From Streptomyces laurentii (GTDB lineage: Bacteria; Actinomycetota; Actinomycetes; Streptomycetales; Streptomycetaceae): a DNA stretch of 64,000 nucleotides. Below the pieces are notes generated by a model, which saw only the letters and a program-made list of their open reading frames with translations, searched no databases and was not told the origin of the DNA. How positions within the stretch are numbered: the stretch's first letter is position 1; each line of letters begins with the position of its first letter. The stretch lies in NCBI GenBank assembly GCA_002355495.1, contig AP017424.1:2542001-2606000 (forward strand), read 5' to 3'. The translations under genes were made by a program, and so were the position numbers. This document shows positions 1-7,989 of this stretch, piece by piece.

Positions 1-1
1 C

Positions 2-1051
2 TGCGGCGCCGCGCTGACCAAGCGCGCGCTGTGGAACATCTTCGGGTCCACCGACGCCGACGAGCTGCGCCGTCTGGAGGACGAGCACTTCGCCGAGCTG
101 CGCGCGCGGGTCGACGCGGACCGCCGGGAGCCCGATCTGAGCGACGCGGTCCTCGTGCCGGGCGGACCGTCGATCGTCGGCGCCCGGGCGTCCGCCGTCG
201 GCCCGTTCCGGATGGACGACTCGGACAACCCGCTGCGGGTCGTGGAGCTGCCCGACTTCTACGTCGACCGCACCGCCGTGACCAACGAGCGCTACGCGCG
301 CTTCCTGGCCGACGTACGGTCCGGCGACGCCGCCCGGTGGGCGCATCCGGACCAGCCGGAGGACAAGGACCACACCCCGGCGCACTGGCGCGACCCGCGC
401 TTCAACAATCCCTCCTTCCCCGTGGTCGGCGTCGACTGGTACGACGCCTACGCGTTCGCCCGGTGGGCCGGCGGCCGGCTGCCCTCCGAGGAGCAGTGGG
501 AGAAGGCCGCGCGCGGCACCGACGGCCGCCGCTACCCGTGGGGCGACGACTGGGACACGGACCGGGCGCGCAGCGTCGAGTCGGCCTATCCGGAGGAGAG
601 TCCGCGCGACCTCGCCGAGCTGGAGGCGCTGCTGGTGCGCACCTCGCTGTCCTGGCCGCCGGAGCCGGTGGTGGCGGCCGACGCGCTGCCGGGCGGGGCG
701 AGCCCGTACGGCGCGCTCAACATGGCGGGGAACGTCTGGGAGCTGACCCGCACCAACTTCTTCTCCCGGCAGGACATGGCACCGTTCTTCAAGGGCCGCA
801 GAGGCCCCGAGTTCATGAACCGTCCCGAGGCCTTCCATGTCCTCAAGGGCGGTACGTGGACCTCTCCGGCCGTCTGCCTCACCACGTACTACCGGGGCAA
901 GGACCTGCTGACGGACCGGCACAACGAAGTGGGCTTCCGCTGCGTCTACGACGCCTCGCCCGCCTCGCCCGCCTCGCCCGCCTCGCCCGCCGCGTCCGCC
1001 GCACCTGCCACGCCCAGCGCATCGACCGCGCCCACCGCGCCGACGGCCTGA
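2..1051 (+). CDS. SUMF1/formylglycine-generating-enzyme-like protein (5' partial)
   Basis: The reading frame is open from base 2, so the true start lies outside the window; about 349 residues are visible. The body has SUMF1/FGE-sulfatase family features: an early segment ending in FYVDRTAVTNERYARF, then VVGVDWYDAYAFARWAGG, LPSEEQWEKAARG, YPWGDDWD, MAGNVWE, and a final GGTW and GFRC. The fold occurs in formylglycine-generating enzymes and in non-heme-iron enzymes such as EgtB/OvoA; which chemistry applies here cannot be read. About 50 residues precede the domain and may be the tail of another domain. The C-terminus is a low-complexity Ser/Pro/Ala tail made by a 9-bp tandem repeat. It heads a tightly packed gene run and probably acts on the same small molecule. 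Confidence 0.85.
   Translation, partial: CGAALTKRALWNIFGSTDADELRRLEDEHFAELRARVDADRREPDLSDAVLVPGGPSIVGARASAVGPFRMDDSDNPLRVVELPDFYVDRTAVTNERYARFLADVRSGDAARWAHPDQPEDKDHTPAHWRDPRFNNPSFPVVGVDWYDAYAFARWAGGRLPSEEQWEKAARGTDGRRYPWGDDWDTDRARSVESAYPEESPRDLAELEALLVRTSLSWPPEPVVAADALPGGASPYGALNMAGNVWELTRTNFFSRQDMAPFFKGRRGPEFMNRPEAFHVLKGGTWTSPAVCLTTYYRGKDLLTDRHNEVGFRCVYDASPASPASPASPAASAAPATPSASTAPTAPTA
949..990 (+). repeat. 9-bp tandem repeat in the SUMF1 gene tail
   Basis: The unit GCCTCGCCC is repeated about four to five times, encoding a Ser-Pro-Ala tripeptide series just before the stop. The unit length is a multiple of three, so copy-number change would lengthen or shorten the tail without shifting the frame. 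Confidence 0.8.
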
Positions 1052-1095
1052 CCCCCTCCCGCCTCCCCTCTCCCCCCTCCCCCTTGCGAGGACCT

Positions 1096-1899
1096 GTGAC
1101 GACCACCCTGACCACCGCTCTCCCCGCGGCGGACGTACGGGACGTGAAGGACCGGCTCGTCGCCGGGATCCGGCTCTTCGGAGCGCTGGGTTACGGACAC
1201 GGTCTGGCCGGCTACTTCAGCGCGGCCGACCCGCGCCGCCCCGGCCACTACTGGGTCAACCCGCTGGGCGTCGACTTCACCGAGGTCCGCGCGGACGACC
1301 TGCTGCTCGTCGACCCGCTGGGCGAGGTCCGCGAAGGGCCTGGCACGCTCAACCCGTCGGTCGACGCGCTGCACGGCGAGCTGCACCGGGCCCGCCCCGA
1401 TCTGACGGCCTTCGCGCACACCCATTCGCGGCTCGGCAAGGCGTGGTCGACGCTCGGCCGCCGCCTCGACCCGATCACCCAGGACGCCTGCCTCCTCTTC
1501 GGGCGGCACGAGGTGTACGAGCGCTTCGGCGGCCCGGTCACCGACCGGCAGGAGGGCAAGGAGATCGCCCGGACCCTGGGCGGGGGCTCGGCGGTCGTCC
1601 TGCAGAGCCACGGCTGGGTCACCGGCGGCCGGTCGGTCGCGGAGGCCGCCTGGCTGCACGTGGCGATGGAGCGGGCGGCCGACGTGCAGATCCTGGCCGA
1701 GTCGGTGGGCACCCCGCGCCGCATCCCGGAGGACGTCGCCCGCGCGACGGGCGCGATGCTGAGCCGACTGGAGTACGCGGAGCGGCAGTTCACCAACCTG
1801 TGCCGGTCCACCGGCGTCACCCGCGACCTCTCCGGCCCCCACCCTCTCGACCATCCCGTCGGCCACCCGGCCGGCCACGACGAGGGGCCGGCGCGATGA
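1096..1899 (+). CDS. class II aldolase/adducin family protein
   Basis: 267 residues from a GTG preceded by GCGAGGA. Class II aldolases are zinc enzymes that cleave or epimerise sugar phosphates or act as decarboxylases. The expected metal ligands are visible: His108 and His110 in AHTHS and His172 in SHGW, with the family-typical GGRSVAEAAWLHVAMERAADVQ helix after them. The N-terminal region (GYGHGLAGYFS, YWVNPLGVDF) also fits the family. The stop overlaps the ATG of the next gene by four bases, so the two are translationally coupled. The substrate is not inferable; context suggests a step in a dedicated pathway rather than central metabolism. A longer upstream reading frame exists but overlaps the SUMF1 gene and is rejected. 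Confidence 0.88.
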   Translation: MTTTLTTALPAADVRDVKDRLVAGIRLFGALGYGHGLAGYFSAADPRRPGHYWVNPLGVDFTEVRADDLLLVDPLGEVREGPGTLNPSVDALHGELHRARPDLTAFAHTHSRLGKAWSTLGRRLDPITQDACLLFGRHEVYERFGGPVTDRQEGKEIARTLGGGSAVVLQSHGWVTGGRSVAEAAWLHVAMERAADVQILAESVGTPRRIPEDVARATGAMLSRLEYAERQFTNLCRSTGVTRDLSGPHPLDHPVGHPAGHDEGPAR

Positions 1900-2957
1900 G
1901 GATCGGACTCAACTTCCTGCCCACGCTCGCGCCGCACGAGGTCCCGGCCGCCGAGTACTACGCGGACTGTCTCGACCTCTGCGCGGCGGCCGACCGGCTC
2001 GGCTTCTCCCACGTCAAGGCCGTCGAGCACTACTTCCACCCGTGGGGCGGCTACAGCCCGGACCCGGTGGTGTTCCTCTCCGCGGTCGCGGCGCGCACCT
2101 CGCGCGTACGGCTGGTGACGGGCGCGTGCGTCCCCGCGTTCAGCCATCCCGTCAAGCTGGCGGCGTCGCTCGCCATGCTCGACAACCTCTCGGGCGGCCG
2201 GCTGGACGCCGGCTTCGGACGGGCCTTCCTGCCCACCGAGTTCAGCGCCTTCGGGGTGCCGATGGAACAGAGCAAGGAGCGGATGCGGGAGGGCGTCGAC
2301 GCCGTCGTCCGGCTGTGGTCGGACAGCGACTTCACCTGGAACGGGACCTTCCACCGCTTCGGCCCGCTGCCTCCGCTGCTGCCGCGGCCGGTGCAGCGTC
2401 CGCATCCGCCGGTGTACGTGGCGGCCACGGTCTCGGAGGACTCCTTCCGCTGGGCCGGCGAGCGCGGCTACCACCTCATGATCATCCCGATCGTCGCGTC
2501 CCACGAGCGGCTGGCCGGGCTGCTCGAAGCCCACCGCGAGGCGCGCGCGGCGCACGGCCACGCCGAGCGGGGCCGGGTCCACGTCAGCTACCACGCCTAT
2601 GTGGCGGAGGACCGGGGCGAGGCGCTGGAGGAGGCCGAGCGGCACTTCGAGGACTACAAGGCCAAGCAGCTGGAGGCGTACGCGTCCTGGCGCGGCGTCG
2701 CGTCGGAGCAGTACCCCGGCTACGAGAAGATGGAGGCCGCGACCCGCGCCACCACCTTCCGGGACCTGCTGGACGCGGGCAACGTCATCGTCGGGACGCC
2801 CGCCGACGCCGCCGACGCGCTCCAGCTGGTGGCGCGGCGCTATCCGGGTGCCGAGGCCAGCCTGCACGTACGGTTCGGCGACATCTCCGCGCGCGCGGCG
2901 CTGCGTTCGGTGAACCTGCTCGGCCGGGACGTGCTCCCCAAGGTCGCGGACGCCTGA
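1896..2957 (+). CDS. LLM class flavin-dependent oxidoreductase
   Basis: 353 residues beginning MRIGLNFLP. This is a bacterial-luciferase-like TIM barrel: beta-1, the helix with FSHVKAVEHYFHPWGGYSPDP, the RVRLVTGACV strand, LDNLSGGRLDAGFGRAF, and the late PPVYVAATVSEDSFRWAGERGYHLMI segment. The family binds reduced FMN or F420 and performs monooxygenation or hydride transfer. The EHYF and GG(Y/W)SPDP elements resemble alkane-monooxygenase/luciferase-like members more than F420-dependent ones, but the cofactor is not certain. It overlaps the aldolase gene by four bases and is followed after three bases by an aminotransferase gene, so it is the third cistron of the run. The PPOX gene nearby could supply or share flavin chemistry. 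Confidence 0.88.
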   Translation: MRIGLNFLPTLAPHEVPAAEYYADCLDLCAAADRLGFSHVKAVEHYFHPWGGYSPDPVVFLSAVAARTSRVRLVTGACVPAFSHPVKLAASLAMLDNLSGGRLDAGFGRAFLPTEFSAFGVPMEQSKERMREGVDAVVRLWSDSDFTWNGTFHRFGPLPPLLPRPVQRPHPPVYVAATVSEDSFRWAGERGYHLMIIPIVASHERLAGLLEAHREARAAHGHAERGRVHVSYHAYVAEDRGEALEEAERHFEDYKAKQLEAYASWRGVASEQYPGYEKMEAATRATTFRDLLDAGNVIVGTPADAADALQLVARRYPGAEASLHVRFGDISARAALRSVNLLGRDVLPKVADA

Positions 2958-2960
2958 GCC

Positions 2961-4262
2961 ATGACAACGCCCCCGGCGACGCCTTCCCCCGACCGCGCCC
3001 CGCGGGCCGACCCCGCCTGGCGGGTGTCGCGGCACGCCTCCGGTCTGGCCCCCTCGGTGATCGCGGAGGCCCTGCGCGAGGCTGCCGAAGGCGGCGCCAT
3101 CTCGCTGGCCGCCGGCTGCCCCGCCGAGGAGACCCTGCCCGTGGCGGAGACCCGCGCGCTCGTCGAGCGGGTCCTCGCCCGGCCGGGCGCGCTCCAGTAC
3201 GGCGACACCAACGGCCTGCCCGGGCTGCGGACCTGGATCGCCCAGGACACCGCCCGACGGACCGGCCGGTCCGTCGCCTCCGGGCAGGTCGTGATCACCC
3301 ACGGCTCCCAGCAGGCCCTGGACCTGGTGTGCCGGGCGCTGCTCGATCCCGGCGACACGGTGATCGTCGACCGGCCGAGTTACAGCGGCGCGCTGCACGT
3401 CCTCGGGCTGCACCAGGCCCGGGTGCGGGCCGTGCCCATCGCCACCGACCCCGATCCAGACCTGTCGGCGCTCGAAGGCGTCCTGGCCGAGGGCCCGCCC
3501 GCGCGGCTCGTCTATGTCGTGCCGAACTTCGCCAACCCCACCGGCGCGTCCCTCACCGCCGGCCGGCGCCGGGCCCTCGCCCGCCTCGCCGACCAGTACG
3601 GATGCGTGGTCGTCGAGGACGACCCGTACCGCGACCTCGCCTTCGGGCCGGCCGGCGGTGACACCGACGAACAAGGAGAGCAGCAGGAACAGCCCGAACA
3701 GGCCCCGCCGCTGGCCGCGCTCTCCGACCGGGTCGTCACCCTCGGCAGCTTCTCGAAGGTGCTCAGCCCCGCGGCGCGCACCGGCTACCTGGTCGCGCCC
3801 GAACCGCTGGCTCCCCTGCTGCGCACCATGAAGGAGGCCGTGGACCTGGGCAATTCGGCCTTCACCCAAGCGCTCGTGCTGGCCCTGGTGACCGAGCCGG
3901 GGCTGCTGGAGCGCAGGCTGGCGACGCTGCGGTCCGTCTACCGCGACCGGCAGAAGATCATGGTCGCCGCCCTCGGCTCGTATCTGGGCGAGGAGCTGGA
4001 GTTCCAGGTGCCGGCGGGCGGGTTCTTCGTCTGGGGGCGGCTGACCGGCGGCGGGGACACCCGCGCCCTGCTCCCGCTGGCGCTGCGCGAAGGGGTGGCG
4101 TTCGTGCCGGGCGCGGCCTTCTACGCGCACGACCCGGACGTGTCGACGCTGCGGTTGTCGTACGCGGCGGCCGACCCCACCCGGCTCGGCCCGGGCTGTC
4201 TGCGTCTGGCCCGCGCCGTCGGGCGGCTGCGGGCGGGGCCGAGGCCGGGGCGGGGGGCCTGA
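2961..4262 (+). CDS. PLP-dependent aminotransferase, class I/II (MocR-like domain without HTH)
   Basis: 433 residues. Fold type I aminotransferase with the PLP lysine at about residue 266 in LGSFSKVLSPAARTGY, the HGSQQALDLVCRALLDPGD segment, YVVPNFANPTG and VVVEDDPYRDLAFG, and a C-terminal LRLSYAA arginine. The closest relatives are 2-aminoadipate/valine-pyruvate-type transaminases and the catalytic half of MocR regulators; there is no N-terminal GntR domain. A Gln/Glu-rich insertion lies near residues 235-250. The start is three bases after the preceding stop. It probably aminates or deaminates a keto acid intermediate of the same pathway as its neighbours; the substrate is unknown. Confidence 0.87.
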   Translation: MTTPPATPSPDRAPRADPAWRVSRHASGLAPSVIAEALREAAEGGAISLAAGCPAEETLPVAETRALVERVLARPGALQYGDTNGLPGLRTWIAQDTARRTGRSVASGQVVITHGSQQALDLVCRALLDPGDTVIVDRPSYSGALHVLGLHQARVRAVPIATDPDPDLSALEGVLAEGPPARLVYVVPNFANPTGASLTAGRRRALARLADQYGCVVVEDDPYRDLAFGPAGGDTDEQGEQQEQPEQAPPLAALSDRVVTLGSFSKVLSPAARTGYLVAPEPLAPLLRTMKEAVDLGNSAFTQALVLALVTEPGLLERRLATLRSVYRDRQKIMVAALGSYLGEELEFQVPAGGFFVWGRLTGGGDTRALLPLALREGVAFVPGAAFYAHDPDVSTLRLSYAAADPTRLGPGCLRLARAVGRLRAGPRPGRGA

Positions 4263-4265
4263 GCC

Positions 4266-4787
4266 GTGGCCGCCGCCACCGTGACGTACCGCCGGGGCGC
4301 GGACGGGCGCCTGGACCTCGGCGCGGACGCGCCGTTCGACGTCCCCGGCTATCTCGCCGCGCCGCTGGTCGCCCGGCTCGCGACACGCGACCTGACGCTG
4401 CACCCGGTCTGGTACCTGTGGGAGGACCAGGCCTTCTGGGTCATCACCGGCACCTGGTCGACGCTGGAGCGGCGGCTCGCGGCGGACCCCGCCTTCACCC
4501 TGGTCGTCGACACCTGCGCGCCGGCGGACGGGCAGGTCCGGCAGGTGATCGCCCGCGGCCGGGGGACGGTGACCGGGTACGACGCCGAGCGGGCCCGCCG
4601 CAAGCTGGTCCGGTATCTCGGGCCCGACGAGGACCGCTGGGACCCGCGGTTCCACACCGACGGGCCCGCCGCCGCGGTGAGCCGCTTCGCCCGGCTCGTC
4701 CCGGACCGGCTGCGCGTCGCCGACCTCTCCTTCCGGCCCGCCGCCCGCGCCCCGCACCCTCCGCATGACCCGTGCCCCTCGACGTAA
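4266..4787 (+). CDS. pyridoxamine 5'-phosphate oxidase family (PPOX) flavoprotein
   Basis: 173 residues from a GTG three bases after the preceding stop. It has the split-barrel flavin-binding pattern: YLAAPLVARLATRDLTLHPVWYLWEDQAFWVITG, then a beta-strand VVDTC and an Arg-rich VIARGRGTVTGYD segment. Members bind FMN, F420 or heme and are often found as auxiliary oxidoreductases in biosynthetic clusters. The length and the missing PNPOx C-terminal dimerisation region argue against a true PdxH. The coding end overlaps an alternative upstream ATG of the next gene, but the better start of that gene is downstream. Confidence 0.8.
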   Translation: MAAATVTYRRGADGRLDLGADAPFDVPGYLAAPLVARLATRDLTLHPVWYLWEDQAFWVITGTWSTLERRLAADPAFTLVVDTCAPADGQVRQVIARGRGTVTGYDAERARRKLVRYLGPDEDRWDPRFHTDGPAAAVSRFARLVPDRLRVADLSFRPAARAPHPPHDPCPST

Positions 4788-4797
4788 GGACGCCGCC

Positions 4798-6234
4798 GTG
4801 ACCGCCGATTCCCTCGCCCCGGCCCCGGAGGCCCTGGCCGCCACCGACCGCGCCCGCCTGGTGCACCCGTTCCTGCCGGCGGCCCAGGACAAGCGCGTCG
4901 TCATGGTCGAGGGGGAGGGCTGCCGCCTCCGGGACGCCGAGGGCCGCACGTATCTGGACGCCACGGCCGGCATGTGGCTGTGCCAAGTGGGCCACGGCCG
5001 GGCCGAGATCGCCGAGGCCGCCGCGGCGCAGATGCGCCGTCTGGAGTACGCGACGACCTTCTGGGACTTCACGCACGACCGGGCCGTCGCGCTCGCCGAC
5101 CGCCTGGTCCGGCTCTCCCGGAACGGTCAGGGGGCCGCCGAGCGCGTCCACTTCACCAGCGGCGGCTCCGAGGGTGTCGAGATCGCCCTGCGGATGGCCC
5201 GTAACTTCCACCACCGCCGCGGCCAGACCGAGCGGACCTGGATCCTCACCCGTACCGGCTCGTACCACGGCGCCGGGTACGCGAGCGGCGAGGTCTCCGA
5301 CTTCCCCTGCTACACCACCGGTTTCGGTCCGCACCCCGGCCGGGTGCACCGGCTGACCGCGCCGTACCCGTACGCCATGGGGCTCGACCCCGAGCAGATC
5401 ACCGACCTGCTCGTGGACGAACTGGAGGCGGCCGTCGCCTCGATCGGCGCCCACCGGATCGCCGCGATGATCGGGGAGCCGGTGCAGGCGCTGGGCGGGA
5501 TGATCGCGCCGCCCGACGACTACTGGCCGCGGATCGCGGAGGTGCTGCGGCGGCACGGCATCCTGCTGGTGATGGACGAGGTGGTCACGGCGTTCGGCCG
5601 GGTCGGCCACTGGTTCGCCGCCGACCGCATGGGCGTGCGCCCCGATCTGACCGTCCTGTCCAAGGGCCTGACCTCCGGATACTTCCCGCTCGGCGCGGTT
5701 CTCATGACCGGCCGGGTCGCGGACGTGGTCACCGGCGACGGCGGGTTCCCCGTCGGCCACACCTACAGCGGCCATCCGACCGGCTGCGCGGTGGCGATGG
5801 CGAACCTCGACATCATCGAGCGCGAGGACCTGCTCGCGGCGGCCGACCGCACCGGGGCGCGGCTGGCCGCCGAGCTGGCCACGCTGCGCGGACTGCCCTC
5901 GGTGGGCGAGACCCGCCAGTACGGGCTGATGGCGGCCGTCGAGATCGTGCGGGACTCCCCCACCCGGGACCCGCTGCCCGAGGGCACGTACGCCCTGGCC
6001 GACGAGATCCGGGACCGGACGGGCGTCCTCGTCCGCGGCGGTCCGCGGGCCCTGACCCTGGCCCCGCCGCTGGTGATGTCCGACGCGGAGGTCACCGAGG
6101 CCGTCGCCGGGATCGCCGAGGTGCTGTCCGGGTTCCACCGGCGCGCGGCGGCGCCCGGGCCGGGGCCGCACGCCGGGGCGCACGCGGGGAGCGTCACGAC
6201 TCCTCGTACCGAAACCACCCCGGCCGCGTCCTGA
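4798..6234 (+). CDS. class III PLP-dependent aminotransferase
   Basis: 478 residues. I chose the GTG at 4798 because TAAGGA ends seven bases before it; an in-frame ATG at 4765 lies inside the PPOX gene and has no such site. Class III features are clear: GCRLRDAEGRTYLDATAGMW, FTSGGSEGVEIALRMAR (PLP phosphate loop), a SYHGAGY motif, LLVMDEVVTAFGRVG (Asp that contacts the pyridine nitrogen) and the PLP lysine at about residue 289 in VLSKGLTSGYFPLGA. Omega-amino acid/pyruvate and adenosylmethionine-amino-oxononanoate transaminases share this architecture. It is the second aminotransferase in the cluster, pointing to a product or precursor that carries at least one amine installed late. Confidence 0.88.
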   Translation: MTADSLAPAPEALAATDRARLVHPFLPAAQDKRVVMVEGEGCRLRDAEGRTYLDATAGMWLCQVGHGRAEIAEAAAAQMRRLEYATTFWDFTHDRAVALADRLVRLSRNGQGAAERVHFTSGGSEGVEIALRMARNFHHRRGQTERTWILTRTGSYHGAGYASGEVSDFPCYTTGFGPHPGRVHRLTAPYPYAMGLDPEQITDLLVDELEAAVASIGAHRIAAMIGEPVQALGGMIAPPDDYWPRIAEVLRRHGILLVMDEVVTAFGRVGHWFAADRMGVRPDLTVLSKGLTSGYFPLGAVLMTGRVADVVTGDGGFPVGHTYSGHPTGCAVAMANLDIIEREDLLAAADRTGARLAAELATLRGLPSVGETRQYGLMAAVEIVRDSPTRDPLPEGTYALADEIRDRTGVLVRGGPRALTLAPPLVMSDAEVTEAVAGIAEVLSGFHRRAAAPGPGPHAGAHAGSVTTPRTETTPAAS

Positions 6235-6263
6235 ACGCCCGACGGAGATCACGGAGTCCACCG

Positions 6264-7550
6264 GTGGAGCACTGCCCCTTCCCCTCTTCCTCCTTCCCTT
6301 CCTCCTCCTTCCGCTTTCCCTTCCCCCGGGTACCGGCCACCTTGCCGCCCGACGCGTACGCGCGCTTCCGCCACGAGGATCCGGTGGTGCGGGTCGCCAT
6401 GCCCAGCGGGGATCCGACGTATCTGATCACCCGGTACGAGGACGCGCGCCTGGTGCTCACCGACCCCCGCTTCTCCCGCAGCCTGGAACTCGCGGGGCTT
6501 CGGCTCGGCGCCGTCGGCATCGCGGACCATCTGCTGCTGTCCACGCTGGCCAACATGGACCGCCCCGAGCACCCGAGGCTGCGCCGCGTCGTCGCACCGG
6601 CGTTCAGCCGCGACCGGGTGGAGCGGCTCCGGCCCCGGATCCGGGAGGTGACCGCCCGGCACCTGGACCGGCTGGCCGAGCTGCCGCCGCCCGTCGACCT
6701 GGCGGAGGCCCTGTGCAGCCGGCTGCCCGCCGCCGTGCTCCTGGAGTATCTGGGCATCCCGCTCTCGGACCGGCAGGACCTGCTGCACTGGACGAAGGTG
6801 CTCACCGACCTCAGCGGGCACGCCCAGGAGGAGGTCGACGAGGCGCGCGGGCTGCTGCACCGGCACCTGAAGGAAGTGATCGCGGAGCGGCGCCGTCATC
6901 CCGGCGACGACGTGCTGACGGCGCTGTCCCGGTGCTGTTACGAGGACGGGGGCATCACCGAGCTGGAGCTGGAAGCCCTGGCCATGTTCCTGCTGATCGG
7001 CGGGCTGCACACGGTCGTCTACCAGCTCGGGCTCATCGTGGTCGCGCTGCTGTTGTGCCCCGAGCGGGCCGCCGAACTGGCCGCGACCGACGAGCCCGAA
7101 CCGTGCGTCGAGGAACTCCTGCGCTACACCAACGCCGTCGAGTCCAGTCTGCTGCGGATCACCACCGAGGAGGTGGAGATCGCCGGGGTGACGATCCCGG
7201 CCGGCAGCGCGGTGCTGCCGGCGATCCCGGCGGCCAACCACGATCCGGCCCGGTTCGCGTGCCCGGAGACCATCGACTTCACCCGGTCCGCCACCGGCCA
7301 TCTCACCTTCGGCCACGGTATGCACCGCTGCCTCGGCGCCCCCATCTCCCGGCTGATGCTCAACGTCATCGTGCCGGAACTGTTCCGCCGGCTGCCCGAC
7401 CTGCGCCTCGCCGTCCCGGCCGAGGAACTGCGCTGGCTTCCGGACCGGCTGCTCACCGGGTACGCGAGCATCCCGGTCACCTGGTCGGGGCGGCCGGACA
7501 CGACCGTCGACACGCGGGAGGCCCGGGTCGTCACGTCGGACGCGCGCTGA
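6264..7550 (+). CDS. cytochrome P450
   Basis: 428 residues. The heme-binding loop is LTFGHGMHRCLGAP with the thiolate Cys356; the ExxR pair is Glu284/Arg287 in EELLRYT. The I-helix signature normally AGx(D/E)T reads GGLHT (residues 246-250), so the usual acid is replaced by His, as in CYP51-like AGHHT. The N-terminus is a Ser/Phe/Pro-rich stretch encoded by an unusual pyrimidine tract and has no membrane anchor. The GTG start is the first in frame after the upstream stop region and lacks an ideal ribosome site, so the start is less certain than the body. It closes the plus-strand gene run and faces the metal-efflux operon tail to tail; it likely performs a tailoring hydroxylation. Confidence 0.88.
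   Translation: MEHCPFPSSSFPSSSFRFPFPRVPATLPPDAYARFRHEDPVVRVAMPSGDPTYLITRYEDARLVLTDPRFSRSLELAGLRLGAVGIADHLLLSTLANMDRPEHPRLRRVVAPAFSRDRVERLRPRIREVTARHLDRLAELPPPVDLAEALCSRLPAAVLLEYLGIPLSDRQDLLHWTKVLTDLSGHAQEEVDEARGLLHRHLKEVIAERRRHPGDDVLTALSRCCYEDGGITELELEALAMFLLIGGLHTVVYQLGLIVVALLLCPERAAELAATDEPEPCVEELLRYTNAVESSLLRITTEEVEIAGVTIPAGSAVLPAIPAANHDPARFACPETIDFTRSATGHLTFGHGMHRCLGAPISRLMLNVIVPELFRRLPDLRLAVPAEELRWLPDRLLTGYASIPVTWSGRPDTTVDTREARVVTSDAR
6275..6312 (+). repeat. 38-nt uninterrupted pyrimidine tract in the P450 5' end
   Basis: A run of C and T only, continued after one G by another 14 pyrimidines. It encodes the Phe/Pro/Ser-rich N-terminus and is compositionally unlike the rest of the gene. 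Such tracts can form triplex DNA; no function is shown here. Confidence 0.7.
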
Positions 7551-7569
7551 CCCGGTCGTCCATCGACCG

Positions 7570-7989
7570 CTATCCGTCGGGGAGTTCGGCGCGCACGCGT
7601 CGGGACGGGGCGAAGGCGTAGAGGTCGAGGATGCCGGGCGGGTCGGCGAGGCCGGGGCCGCCCGCTTCGATCCAGGCGGCGATGTCGGCGGCCGCGTCCT
7701 CGTCGTCGACCAGGCCGAGCCAGACCGGCCGGCCGCCGGCGGCGCGGCCCGCCGCCGAGGGCTGGACGACGAGGACGTTGGCGCGTTCGCAGGAGTCCAG
7801 GCAGCCGGTGACCCGGACCCGCGCGCCGGCGGGCAGGGCGCGGCGCAGGGCGTCGAGCTGGGCGGGGTGGTCGACACCGGGGACCTTGGGGGTGCCGCAG
7901 CAGCAGCCGCGGCAGACGGTGACGGTGCAGGTGGGGGCGCCCGTTCGGGCAGGGGCGGTGTCCTTGCGCTTTCCGGTGCGGCGGCTCAT
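7570..7989 (-). CDS. (2Fe-2S) ferredoxin-like (thioredoxin-fold) protein
   Basis: 139 residues. A Cys cluster CRGCCCG near residue 25 and a second pair in TGCLDSCERAN around residue 65 match the thioredoxin-fold 2Fe-2S ferredoxin family, which coordinates the cluster with one Cys from the first motif and more from the second. A long basic N-terminal tail precedes the domain. The ATG overlaps the stop of the P1B ATPase gene by four bases, so the two are co-transcribed and coupled. Association of such a ferredoxin with a Co/Zn/Fe-exporting ATPase suggests a metal-handling or redox accessory role; the actual partner is unknown. Confidence 0.78.
   Translation of the reverse strand: MSRRTGKRKDTAPARTGAPTCTVTVCRGCCCGTPKVPGVDHPAQLDALRRALPAGARVRVTGCLDSCERANVLVVQPSAAGRAAGGRPVWLGLVDDEDAAADIAAWIEAGGPGLADPPGILDLYAFAPSRRVRAELPDG

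Noticed and set aside
1248..5072. Minus-strand frame of about 1,270 codons opposite the enzyme cluster
   Set aside because: Antisense of well-supported genes in a high-GC genome; Arg/Gly/Val-rich composition and no domains.
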